From Buddleja alternifolia (taxonomy: Eukaryota; Streptophyta; Magnoliopsida; Lamiales; Scrophulariaceae): DNA of 64,000 nt. Shown piece after piece: positions 10,247 to 21,494 of this stretch (position 1 is its first letter; every line of letters starts with the position of its first letter). Under the pieces are notes generated by a model that saw only the letters and a program-made list of their open reading frames with translations, had not been told where the DNA came from and did not search any database. The stretch spans positions 4,665,001 through 4,729,000 of the forward strand of contig CM033406.1 in the NCBI GenBank assembly GCA_019426215.1, in the 5' to 3' direction. The translations under genes and the position numbers were made by a program.

Positions 10247-11988
10247 TGTTGGGTTTCATTCGAAAAAGCATAAATGCAGCGGCAGGGATTTCAAAAAATT
10301 AAAACGAAAACCCAATTGGTACTCTAATTCGTATAATTGAATCTAAAAGCGTATAACGAATAAAACTTACTCGTTAATATGAATATGATGATGGAGAAAA
10401 ACTTCTTCTTCTCCAAACTCGAAATATTGAAGCTTCCAAATCTTCAATCCTTTGGTTTGATTCTTCAAACTTGAACTTGATCCGAACAACGAAAATACGT
10501 CATCTCTAAATCATCACGCACGGATCAACAAACGAAAAATCCCCTTTTTTCTTTCTCTATGGTCGACGGCTAGGTATAGAGGAGGGGAGGAATATTTTTC
10601 TTTCTTTTTGAGAGTTATGTGTATTCTCTTCTTTCTTGTTTTAAGTCAAAGAGTCCTTATATAACTCATGACTTATTGAACAAGTCAAAACAAAAGAGCC
10701 CTAATATGTGGCCTCTCAAAGACACCACTTTGAGGCCTAGTAGGCATCCAATTGGACTCCTTATTTAGCCCCGGGATTTATTTTGTTTATTTAATTTCTT
10801 ATTTCAATTAATAATTTATTGTATCCAATAAATAAATTAAATAAATAAATAACCAAATTAATTAGATAAATTAATTCATTAATATATTTCACAAGGAAAT
10901 TAATTAATAATCAATCTTATCATTATAATTAATTATTTCATCTAATGAATAATTAATTATTTAATTTATCCAATAAATTAAAACTCCTAGAAGAAATAAT
11001 AGAAATTCTTTTTTCTTCATTTTTCTTTGTCAATCCTTTAGCGCGACTCTTTAGATTGGTTTCGCTTGGCAATGAGAGGAAACCAAAGGAAGTGGGTGAC
11101 ACCTAGCCAGTCATGTGGCCCACTTCGTCACCCAAACAAAAACGAATGATAGGATCTTTCCGAAACTTTCCATCGTAAATACCGTATATGTATAAACCCT
11201 TTGTTCACGTTTCCCGGTCAAGTGAGAGTCATGGTTATGTCAAACTCACTGGACTTGACCATATGTATAAATCATAATAAATACAAGATCATTGAGATCG
11301 ATTTAGTGCCAAGCACAATCGTCTCGTTTGCTTTGGCCAAAGACTTTGATCTCTATTTATCTATAATTACATAGGGTACATACTCATTCACTTTTGAGAG
11401 AACAAATCCCATATTTGATATCTGCTAAGATTACCACTTGCCCATCAAGTCCACATTTCGAGGTTGACCCCACCAAAGGGTGAATTGGGTCTAACTACTT
11501 TAGTGAAAGACTCAGGTCAAAGGTTCACATATACCTATTACGCATAATCAGTTCCGTCATTGACAGTCACAGAGTGAAAACCCATGTGACAGAAACGATG
11601 CGAGTCGTGTTCGAACATATCAGTTCCACTGACGTGTCTACAATCTTAATCTCCTATCATCCCATGATACCAGACAGGCACTCCCATGTCGGGGCTAAGA
11701 TTGTACAAGTATTCGAAGTCTGTATTTGTCCATTAAAGACTTCATATTACTTGCGAACTTATTTTAATAATCAAGATCGATCTCTCTGGTGCCAATCTTC
11801 CTATCCCATAGGAAGTAGAGGGATCGCACTGAAAACATGGACAAAACGTTTTACACAACTTATAGATGTAGATAAGAATTAAGTGAAAACTCAATAATGC
11901 CTTTTATTTAAGAAGAGTTTAAGTTCAATGCAAGATATAAGCCCTATACATTCTATCCTTTATAGCACCTGAGGGCATAATCCTAACA
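10247..11988 (-). repeat. Solo LTR, copia B family
   Basis: 1742 bp, reading TGTTGGGTTTCATTCG ... ATCCTAACA on the plus strand, flanked by perfect TSD attac at 10242-10246 and 11989-11993. It matches the copia B LTR at 56985-58756 along its length. No internal region is present, so it arose by LTR-LTR recombination. It sits in the copia A leader. The 11574-11882 frame lies on the antisense strand of the LTR and is not called. Confidence 0.93.
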
Positions 11989-11993
11989 ATTAC

Positions 11994-12175
11994 CACTATG
12001 AAGCCTTCCAACGATGACTTCCGAATTCCACAGTGGGAGTGTGGATTTTCGAAAAATGTAGTGGGAGCCAAATTTATTTTCAAAGACCTCAAAATTAATT
12101 TGGAACAACAATTACATGAAAATCTAATTAGTCTTTTTACTTTTAAGAAGTTATTTTCTTATTATTTCTCCCACC
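11994..12175 (+). other. Copia A leader, end before gag
   Basis: About 180 bases between the solo-LTR TSD and the gag ATG, AT-rich. No structure stands out. Confidence 0.6.
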
Positions 12176-13010
12176 ATGACTATCAACCCATTATCTGTAC
12201 TACTTGAAAAGAACACTTTGACTGGTCTTAACTATGTGGACTGGCTCCGCAACTTGAGGATAGTCCTCAACATGGAGTCACTTGGGTACGTATTGGATAC
12301 TGATATCCCAGCCGCGCCCGCATGGACGGGTGCTAATGAGGAGGAAGTTACGGCTCATGAGAAATGGGTCAAAGATGACGTCCGGGTTCGTGGGGACATG
12401 CTGGGCTCAATGATAAATGAGTTGCAGAGGTCCCATGACAAAATGTTCTCGGCGAGCGCTATTTTAGCACACCTGGTGGAGCTCTATGGTGAGCACAGTC
12501 TTACTGCCCGGTATGAGATATCAAAAGAGCTCTTTGGAGTCAAGATGAAGAAATGTGAAAAGGTTGGGGACCATGTATTAAAACTGATTTCAAAAATTGA
12601 GAGGTTAGAGGCCCTCGACTTCAACATGGACCCCCAACTTCAAACTGACCTAATCTTGTAGTCACTTCCAAACTCCTTTTCCCAATTCGTGGTGAACTTC
12701 AACTGTAATGAGATAGAGTGCAATTTAGCTGGGTTGATGAACAAGCTGAATACTACTCAATCTCAAATGAAGCCAAAGGAAAAGAGGCGGCCTTGTTCAT
12801 CACTTCTAAGCCTAAAAACAACAATAAGAAGAAGAAGACTAAGAAAGCTAATAGCACTCTGGGTCCACATGCTAAGATAGACAAAGGAAAGGATAAAGCT
12901 CATAAAGTGATGAAGAGCAAAGAACCAAAGGAAACGGATAGATGCCTTCACTGCGGTGAGCTAGGTTACTGGAGAAGGGAGTGTCCAAACTTTGGGAAAG
13001 GTGCACCAGG
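12176..13010 (+). pseudogene. Copia A gag pseudogene
   Basis: Starts MTINPLSVLLEKNTLTG; the ATG is chosen because copias B and C begin at the same place. The capsid core includes NYVDWLRNLRIVLNMESLGY and ELYGEHSLTARYEISKELFG. An in-frame TAG at 12659-12661 (LIL*SLPNSF) occupies a Gln codon that is intact in copia B, and copia C has the same TAG. A one-base deletion near 12775 shifts frame before the basic linker. The zinc knuckle at 12943-12987 reads CLHCGELGYWRREC: the ligand His is Tyr. Gag would form the virus-like particle and bind element RNA. This copy cannot make the full protein without readthrough and frameshifting. Confidence 0.9.
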
Positions 13011-14460
13011 TATGGAGCTATTTGTTTTAGAAACCGATTGTTCTATAACTGTATTTTCCACTTCGTGGATACTTGATTCTGAAGCTAGTGCTCACGTTTG
13101 TGTAATGAATCAGGATCTGCAGCGAAGTAGGAAGCTGGAGCATGGAGAGGTGCTGATTAGTGTAGGCAGCGGGCAGAGTGTCACGGCTTCTCGCATTGGA
13201 TCAACTTCTTTATGTTTATCATCTGACATGTTTTAATTTTAGAGGGTGTTTTAGTTTTGCCCAATGGGCTTAAGAATATTATATCTATTCCTATGTTGGT
13301 TAGGAACGACTATGTTTTTAATTTCATTGACAGTACTTGCAGCATTTTATTTCATAATAATATTGTTGGCACTGCTACTTAAGTCAATGGCCTCTATTAT
13401 TTAAATATGCAAAATGAGTGTGTTGCAAATGTTATCTCAAAGAAGCGTGGTAGGCAAAGTGCTACCCTAAGCTTAAAGTGGCATCTAAGACTAGGCCATG
13501 CTGGCGAGCAAAATATACACAAAATGGAGAAAGATGGTTCCCATCCCTATTCTAACTTGTGAATCTTGCCTCAAAGGCAAAATGGTTAGATCTCCCTTCA
13601 CCGGGATTTTTGAAAGAGCCACTGAAGTATTAGGACTTGTGCATACCGACGTTTGCGGACCATTTTGGCTCGTAGAGGTTTTCACTATTTCATTACTTTC
13701 ACTGATGACCATTCAAGATATGGTATAGTGTATCTAATGAAACTTAAGTCTGAATCATTTGATAAGTTCAAAGAATTTAAGGCTTTAGTGGAAAAACAAA
13801 CTGGTCATCAAATAAAGGCACCATGATCAGATCATGGAGGTGAATATATGAGTGACGAGTTTGATCAGTTCCTAAAGGAACATGGGATAATATTACAACT
13901 CACACTACCAACAACTCCACAATTAAATGGGGTGGCAGAGCGAAGGAATCGAACACTATTAGATATGGTTCGATCTATGCTCAGCTACACTAATTTACCC
14001 ATTTTCTTATGGGGACATGCACTCCTTACGGCTGTTCATATCTTGAACAAATGTCTTTCCAAGTCCGTTCCTAAGACTCCATATGAGATATGGAGAAATA
14101 GGAAACCAACCCTCAAGAACCTTAGGGTTTGGGGATGCCCTACCTACATCAAGAAGACAAAGACACAGAAATTGGAAGCAAGGTCCCTTAAAGGAGGTTT
14201 AGTCGGTTTCCCAGAGGATTCTATGGGATACCTATTCTACATGCAAGATGATCAAATGATCATTGTTGCACTACAACCGCACCTTTTTGAAGAAGAATTC
14301 ATTCAAGAAGGTGGTGCAGGTAGAAAGATTGTTTTCAGTGAACAAGATGAAACACCTAGGGAAATGACTGTTCAAGAAACACACACTGAACCTGATGAGA
14401 CACAACCAACATTGCAAAGGTTTGGTAGAATACCACAACGACTTGATAGGTATTATGGTT
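13011..14460 (+). pseudogene. Copia A protease-integrase pseudogene
   Basis: Protease: WILDSEASAHVC at about 13066-13101, where the family has DSGAS, so the catalytic triplet Asp-Ser-Gly has lost its Gly. A frame break follows near 13236. GAG-pre-integrase: SLKWHLRLGHAGEQN near 13470-13510 and CESCLKGKMVRSPFTG near 13560-13610. Integrase core: HTDVCGPF (first Asp), then frame breaks, then SDEFDQFL and [21 protein letters not shown] (catalytic Glu) at 13930-13990, in the long open frame 13848-15101. A tga interrupts the region near 13825. The product would have cut the polyprotein and inserted cDNA into the nucleus; this copy is dead. Confidence 0.9.
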
Positions 14461-16219
14461 ACCTCCTACAAGAGGAACCGGGTGTCCACACTATAGCAGT
14501 GGGAGTCCAAGGGGACGACCCTTCTACCTATGATCAAGCAATGATGGATACTGACTCTGCAAAGTGGCAAGAAGCTATGCAGGTAGAGATAGATTTGATG
14601 CATTCCAACCAGATCTGGACTCTGGTAGATCGTCCTGATGGGATTGCCCATATAAGGTGCAAGTGGATCTACAAGAGGAAGATAGGCCCGGATGGAAAAG
14701 TTGACACATACAAGGCAAGGCTTGTAGCAAAAGGTTATAGTCAAAAGGAAGGAATTGACTATCAAGAGACCTTTTCACATGTGGCAATGATCAAGTCTAT
14801 TCAAGTTCTACTCGCAATAGCTGCATACTTGGACTATGAGATATGGCAGATAGATGTAAAGACGGATTTTCTAAATGGATTCCTTGAAGAGGACATCTAT
14901 ATGGAGCAGCCTAAAAGCTTTGCATCTAGGACTGATATTCATAAGGTGTGCAAACTTAAGAGATCCATTTATAGACTTAAACAAGCCTCTAGGAGTTGGA
15001 ATCTATGTTTTGACGAACCTGTCAAAGGATTTGACTTTGTCAAGAACGAAGATGAACCATGTGTTTACAAGAAGGTTAGTGGGAGTAAAATATGTGGATG
15101 ACATTCTACTCATAGAAAATGATATAGGAATGCTCACATCAGTCAAAAGATGGCTTTCAAATACATTCTCCATGAAAGACTTGGGAGAAGCTACCTATAT
15201 TCTAGGGATTTGTATCTATAGAGAGAGGTATGCAAGTGTCCAGGGTCTTATGTATTATCCACATACTCTTCACCACCTACACTAGGCATCTATTCACTAT
15301 TGAAGCCCTAACGGACCACTGGGTTTTCGAATTCCCGCTACGTAGCCTTAATGGATAAACCCTTGGGAGAACAAATAGAATGATAGGACTTTCCCAAGCC
15401 TTTTCCTTAGAGAAGGTCCTAAAGAGATTTAGGATGGAAGACTCTAAAAAAGGTTTCTTGCCCATGAGACACGGGGTGCACCTTCCAAAGTCCATGTCTC
15501 CTCAAAATGAGGAAGATAGGAAAGATATGAGTACGGTGCCCTATGCATCTGCGGTGGGTGGTCTGATGTACGCCATGTTATGCACAAGGCCAGAGATCGC
15601 CTACGCAGTAAGTGTGGTGAGTCATTTTCAGGCTAACCCGGGAAGAGAACATTGGACCGCCGTAAAAAATATCCTTAAGTATCTGAAGAGAACTAAGGAT
15701 ATGGTTCTAACATATGGACATGGAGAATTGAAGGCGGATGGATATACTGACTCAGATTTTCAGTCTGACGTAGATGATCACAAATCCACTTTAGGGTTTA
15801 TATTCATGCTCAATGATGGAGCGGTGACTTTGAAAAGTTCCAAGCAAAGCACAACTGCTGATTCCACCACTGAGACAGAATATGTTGCAGCTTTAGAGGC
15901 TTCTAACGAGCGTGTTTGGATTAGGAAGTTTGTTGGAGAACTTCAAGTGGTTCCGAGTGTAGAGCTGTCATTGCCACTTTATTGTGACAATAACGGGGTT
16001 ATTGCACAAGCAAAGGAACCAAGGTCTCACAACAAATCCAAGCACATAGAGAGGAGATATCACATAATAAGGGAAATCGTTGGAAGAGGCGAGACAGCTG
16101 TATAGAGAGTAAATACAGCAGACAACGTCGCTGACCCCTTGACCAAGCCTTTAACACAGACAGTGCAGGATCAACATCTTGAGAAGATGGGTATTAGATA
16201 CCATAGTAATTGGCATTGA
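14461..16219 (+). pseudogene. Copia A RT-RNase H pseudogene
   Basis: RT starts near [22 protein letters not shown] (14514 on), with [30 protein letters not shown] and [19 protein letters not shown] (Ala to Asp in VKTAFLNG). Directly before YVDD (about 15090-15101) a deletion removes the usual LTFLVL and shifts frame. After GICIYRER near 15228, some 140 unrelated bases interrupt the domain. RNase H resumes at 15380: TDSDFQSDVDDHKST (first Asp), TETEYVAA (Glu), YCDNN (third Asp). An in-frame tag lies near 16103-16105, then NVADPLTKPL and the terminal HSNWH with TGA at 16217-16219. Would synthesise cDNA; not functional here. Confidence 0.9.
15229..15367. repeat. Roughly 140-bp insertion inside RT
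   Basis: Present in copia A but absent at the same point in copias B and C, where RDR runs straight into the RMIGLSQ block. Its ends are loosely inverted: ccagggtcttatg.. and ..cattaaaccctt-like sequence read in reverse as ccaagggtttat. No clear TSD. It may be a small MITE or filler DNA; undetermined. Confidence 0.5.
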
Positions 16220-16220
16220 G

Positions 16221-16234
16221 TACAAGTGGGAGAT
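16221..16234 (+). promoter_or_regulatory. Copia A polypurine tract
   Basis: tacaagtgggagat, directly before the 3' LTR. Confidence 0.8.
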
Positions 16235-17885
16235 TGTTAGGGTTAATGTCCTCAAATGCCACTAGAGGATTAGTAAATATAAGGACATTATTAATTTGTA
16301 ATTGTTTATTACCAATAAAAAGGCAATTAGTTGTTTACTTTCGAATTGACATTTATTTATTGTAAATCAACTATAAGTCCATGAACATAAGAGTAAACTC
16401 TCTAAGGCACTAGAGGGGTTTGATACTTGTGTATTAAAATAGTCTGCAAGTCAATGATTTCCAATTGGGCGTTGGAAATCATGAAGACTTGTATGATATA
16501 AATCTTTGACGAGAAAGGTACCCGCCAATCACTAGGAAGTAGTGAAGGATTCATATCATAGGTGCATTGATGGAGATAGTGGCACTCAGACATGACTCGC
16601 ATCGATTCTGTCACATGGATTTTCACTTTTTGACAGTCAATGACAAAATTGATTAATTGTTATAGGTGTGTCTGAACTTTAGACTTGAGGAATCGAGTTG
16701 AAGATATGCTTGTGACATTAGGTTCCTCATTAGAGTAGTTAGGCCCAATTCACCCTTTGGTGGGGTCAATCTCGAACTGCAATCTAATTTGCAAGTAGTA
16801 GTTGTAACTGATATCCAAGATGAGATTCTTTCCCTCGTAAGTGAACGAGGAATTATCCTATGCATTTATAAGTAAGCTAGATCCCAAAGTCTTTGGCCAA
16901 ACCATTAAATGATCTGAGCTTGTTATAAATAAAGCATAGTATCAAGTTAGTGAGTTTGACTAAAAACCATGACTCTCACTTGATTGGGATAAAGAAACGA
17001 AGAGTTTATTTTCACACTGTATTCACAAAGGAAAGGTTAATAATGATCTAATCATTTCATCTTATTTGGGTTAAAATATGGACCACTTGACTAGCTAGGT
17101 GGGATCCATATTCAATGGAATCCTCCTATTGCCAAATATAGATGAACCTAAAGAGTCACGCTTAAAAAAGAAGAATTTGATGAAAAATGGAATATTTCTT
17201 ATGGAAAGATTTTATGTATTGGATACTAAAAATTAAATAAATAGAATTAATTATTTGAAGAAATAAGTCAATTTATTTATGATTTAATTAATAATATTTC
17301 TTGGAGAAATAAAATTAATTAAATGAGTTATCTATTATTTAATTGAATTAATTAATTGGATTGAGTTAATTAATTAATTAATAGAATAAACTAAGCACAA
17401 AATTAATACACCATGTGGCACAATAAGCCCCAAAAAAGGGCGGCCACTAGGAGTAATTAATGGGCTTAGTTTGAGTACAAAGCAATAACTTAAGTGATAA
17501 AAATATCACATTAGTCAAAAGCCTAGGTCATAAGTTGTATTACAAACACCAGAAGAAAAATTCCTCTCCCCTTTATCTCTCCTAGCCGTCGCCCACTGTA
17601 GAAGAAGGAGGAAGTTTTTTTCCATCAAGTTATTCCGGCGAGATGATTTAGAGGCAGCACACTTGGACTGTTTGAATCAAATATCTTTCAGCCGGAGATT
17701 TTTCGCGAAGAATTAAAGAAGTTAAATTTGTAGGATTTGTCAACCACTTCGCGACAACGAGTAATTATGTTAAATCCCTATCGTACATATGTGTGGATTA
17801 ACCCCGCGATTGATCCGATTATGGGGAAAAACCATAAACATTTTAAATTCCATTTTTCGCTGCGTTTGGTGATTTTTCCCCAACA
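16235..17885 (+). repeat. Copia A 3' LTR
   Basis: TGTTAGGGTTAATGTCC ... TTTCCCCAACA, with intact TG/CA ends. Pairs with 3097-4732. Contains TTGACAGTCAA at 16630-16640. Followed by TSD aaatc. Confidence 0.93.
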
Positions 17886-18000
17886 AAATCGACTTCACGG
17901 CGGTCTACTGGTCCAATTCTGGGTTTCACTGGAATTGGCTTGTCACATTAAGTGCATAAGCCACATCTAATCTCATACATAACATAGAATACATAATACT
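17886..18000 (-). pseudogene. Copia RT relic, 5' continuation of 2656-3096
   Basis: Minus-strand translation reads SIMYSMLCMRLDVAYALNVTS, then *NP and TAVKSILK, the RT-RNase H connection of copia pol. Joined to the translation just left of copia A it continues into YMRHTKELFMVYGG, so the two pieces were one gene before A inserted. The upstream side ends abruptly at the LTR at 18001. Confidence 0.85.
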
Positions 18001-19965
18001 TGTTGGGATCGGTACAACCCCGGGGTTGCCGACACAGTGGAAAGCACAAATGTTAATTAAAATTCGACATCCCCTAAACAAGGTTAGGTAAACATGTTAC
18101 CATCGGATTCAAAAACTTAATAAGATGAGTTTTCTCGTGTTACCTTTTGTAGACAAAACAACAACTTTTTTTTAAGCTACTCCCTACTTCAAAATTCCAG
18201 AACTAGTTTGCCCTAGCTGCCCTAGTGTTGCATCTTTGAGATGTATCCACACCCTAGCTCGTACCCTCAATTATATCCATCAGTGCTAGCTAAGAGAATA
18301 TCGAATTTTGGCTTGTGAGAAAATGGGTAGGAATATATTTAGTGTTCTTCGTACTCAAAACATAAGTTAGAAGAATAATAGTGAAAGAACTTGGAGAGAA
18401 AATTAGAGAGAAAGTTTTGTGGAATTAAATCACTTGTTTTTAAAAGAGTCTCAATACACATTTATATAGAGTCCACCAAAGTAAACACACATGCACTCCT
18501 CTTTCTCTCTCATAGAGGGAGGCGTATATATATATATATATATATATTTCTCTCTTATATTTTCTCTTACTTAATTAGTTGGATACTTTTCCAACTAACT
18601 AGATATTTCCATATATTTGAGATCATCTCAAATATACCGTATCTATCCAATATCTTTCCTAATATATTTATAAGATCTTTCTATATTAATTAGTCAACTA
18701 ACTAATTAAAATAGATCCTATAAAATACATTATAAGATATACATATATATATATATAAACTTAGTGAACCAGATCAAATCTTTCCACTAAAAATACATAC
18801 ACACAGTCACGTGTACATATACATATATATATATATTATTTTTCTTTCACATATTAATTAATTATTCTTTCTCAATTTAATATTGTAATATTAAAATATA
18901 AGACTATTATTAATCAATATCATTTAATATATATATATATATATTCTTTTCCCGATTAATTAATTCCATTTAATTAATCTCTCCATTAATTTATAAACAA
19001 TTAGCTAGTCAATAAGTACTACACTATGTTATGTGTGTGACCCCTCAAATTCATTAACAAGCTAGCAATAAGTCCTCCCCATAGGCTAGATTAATTATTC
19101 TTAATAACTAAGTAGGTCGTGGGTTAACTTCACCAATTAACCCAAAGCATCTATTGGTCATAGTTCAATGTGTAGCAACGTTGCCACGAATTTTTAGATG
19201 TTAATGATGAAAAGTAAATCTATCCAGGTTACGATCTTCATGTCAACAAAATACCTTCATCAGTTTCCCGTCTAGGGTATGGGGACGGTTAAACCGTAAT
19301 AACCTTAAAAACTATGACTGTGTAGTGACATCTATTGATCTAATCTTCCAAGCAGGGACCACCAATCCCTCTTATATGACAACTGCTTTCATCAAAAGCT
19401 TTAATCGATCATTTAGATTCTCGCAACAACAAAGGAAATGACGGGTACTTGACCCTGGATGAATCCCTTGACGACTGCCATCTGTTCCGTTGTACTATCA
19501 GACTATACCCAACATATGCCGCCATATGACTCTTCTGGAGTGCACGTGTATAACAAAGCATAGTGGAGAGCACCCTTCCCAATGACATCTCTAGGCTAAT
19601 GACTAATCTCACACTATGAAACCCAAGGACTCCATGTTCGACAGAACCAACGAGGAATCCTTGGTATGAATCTTCGTGTATGTATTGACTCATACGGCCA
19701 TTGACAATGGAACACGTCAATCTCTAAAAAGATTTATATACACGTACAAGTCTTGATGAGGCCCGTGATATCCCACATCTCACAGCCTCTATGACTTGGA
19801 ACACGTTTTAGAATTATAGTCTTTGAGAGCATTCTATAGGTATCCTAACCGCTCCCCTAACCATAATGTAATTCCTAGGATCTTTATCTATACTAACATA
19901 AGTAGTTAACAATAAAGAAGCATACCATAAATAAAACATTCAATATGTTTAAAACAAGACTGTCA
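18001..19965 (-). repeat. Antisense copia-type LTR, about 2 kb
   Basis: Starts TGTTGGGATCGGTACAACC with a 'cacagtggaa' block like the U5 ends of the other antisense LTRs here, and ends gactgtca. TA-rich tracts lie at 18530-18550, 18740-18760, 18820-18840 and 18930-18945. The flanks atact and tattt do not match, so it is not a clean solo LTR; a deletion or recombination probably removed the partner. It abuts RT coding on the left and about 19 bp of gypsy LTR on the right. The small frames inside resemble nothing. Confidence 0.55.
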
Positions 19966-19984
19966 TATTTTTTGGTGCACATCA

Positions 19985-20002
19985 TAATGCCCCCCACTCC
20001 TG
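19985..20002 (-). promoter_or_regulatory. Tat-like element polypurine tract
   Basis: On the minus strand, ggagtggggggcatta leads directly into LTR start TGATGTGCACC. The LTR itself is truncated at 19966. Confidence 0.75.
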
Positions 20003-20238
20003 GGATACCCGGGAGTAGAAGTAACCCCGCTTAGACTGTTCCACTTAGCTTCAATTTGTACTGGGTAATGGGTCATAAAAGTCCCTCACCCACCTTTTGT
20101 ATAAGTGTGGATGGGTAGTTGGCCTTTAACCCACAATTCCCATTCATATCCTCATTTTCATTCAAATTCTCCTCTAAGGTAATTCTCTCTCTAGAAGCTT
20201 TCTTCAATCAACCATGGGCAAAAGCCAAGGTTACCAAG

Positions 20239-20658
20239 GTAATGATAGCATAGTTTGCTTTTGCATCCTTTTCGCTTGTGGTTTCATGCTAATAGCTTAG
20301 GGGGAAGTTTGCTTTTCTACCCTCATTGTAGTTGGCTTCAACATATGACCTTCCCGCCTCAACAGAGCGTCGTCTAGGATTCGTAGAGCGTCGAGTAAAT
20401 GGGCATGAATTGTTCCTCGCGGTCATGTCGTGTGGCTTATATCCTCGCGGCTTGACCGCGAGACGCATTGCTTTAACCCCCGGGATGTTGTGTAATTCCG
20501 GGAATACACTCTGAGGGTCGACATTGGGGTCAGCTTACCTCTCGTTGATTTCTTTTACTTAGTCTCTTTGGGTGTGCTCGCTTTTTGTGTGTGTGCTATC
20601 TTATTTAGATAACATCTATTAAGGACTAGTTATTGATGGAACCCCCTTATTTTCATAG
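20239..20658 (+). other. Proposed intron 1 of the PF04195-like gene
   Basis: gtaatg ... ttttcatag. It joins a 25-base first exon to the long exon in frame. Inferred from splice signals and frame only. Confidence 0.5.
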
Positions 20659-21494
20659 GGCGAGGGGGCCATTCTTCCCTAGACAATAAGGATATAGCCT
20701 CTCAAGACGGACTTGCTTTCGACTCTCTTGATTCCACTATCACTGAGGCCGAACTTTTAGCACTTTTTGAGGACACCGCGGTGGATTTTGAGTTACTCCT
20801 GCCCGTGCTGGGTTGCCAAATTTTAGATCCTCCCGAGGGGCATGTGACCCTTTACTTAGAGTATTTTCATTCAGGGCTCCCATTTCCCTACCATAAACTT
20901 TTTGGGGAGATCTTAGACCACTATCACATTTGCATAAGTCAATTAACCCCTACTTGTTTTACCTTCTTTGAGGGCTTTGTTACTCGGTTCACTGAGTTAG
21001 GTCTTGACATAAATTTAGATGCCGTTCAGGATCTATTCACGGTTAAGACGTGTTGTTCCACACCATACGTATACTTTTTCCCCGCGCCAACCGCTAGGTT
21101 TTTGGAGGGTAATATTAAACCTAGGGGTGATTGGAAACTGGAGTTCTTTTACTTTCCCTTCACCTACTTGAGTATACCAACGCGTTTGCATTGGAATGGG
21201 AGCCTTGCTCCTCAACATGTCACCCTCATGCAAAAACAACTCAGAGTTACCTTTAGCAAGCGGGTTTGTTTGACAATAGATTCGATGTTAACTAGTTCTA
21301 TACTCATGGTATACGTGTGCCCTTAATTTTATTGCACTTTACGTTGTAACTTTTAAGCGTTATTTAGCCTTATGCTCTCACGTACTAACATTTGGCGGCA
21401 TTATGTATTTTGTGCAGGCATGAGGGTGCCCAAGGATGGCAAGACGAGCTCTACCATCCCTCGAGCTTCCCATGCTTCACTCGGTCGTACTGAT

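Larger units (their letters stand above)
3097..17885 (+). mobile_element. Copia A: full-length, decayed, host to two insertions
   Basis: Ty1/copia LTR retrotransposon of about 9 kb once nested insertions are removed. Order: 5' LTR 3097-4732, PBS, long leader, gag, pol (protease, integrase, RT, RNase H), polypurine tract, 3' LTR 16235-17885. Copia order is shown by integrase preceding RT. It is disabled by a stop in gag, frameshifts, a protease active-site change (DSG to DSE), a small deletion beside the RT YVDD box and an inserted block in RT. It interrupts an older minus-strand copia and is interrupted by a SIRE-like gag-only element (4805-8835) and a solo LTR (10247-11988). Related to copias B and C here. 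The exact lineage is not resolved. Confidence 0.93.

Noticed and set aside
16653..16865. 70-codon minus frame (MHRIIPRS...) also at 3514
   Set aside because: Same reason: two LTRs of copia A, antisense strand, no resemblance.
18001..19965. Calling this a clean solo LTR
   Set aside because: Flanking pentamers atact and tattt differ and the host sequences on the two sides are from different elements.
20332..20514. 60-codon frame upstream of the PF04195-like exon
   Set aside because: Falls within the proposed intron and has no similarity.
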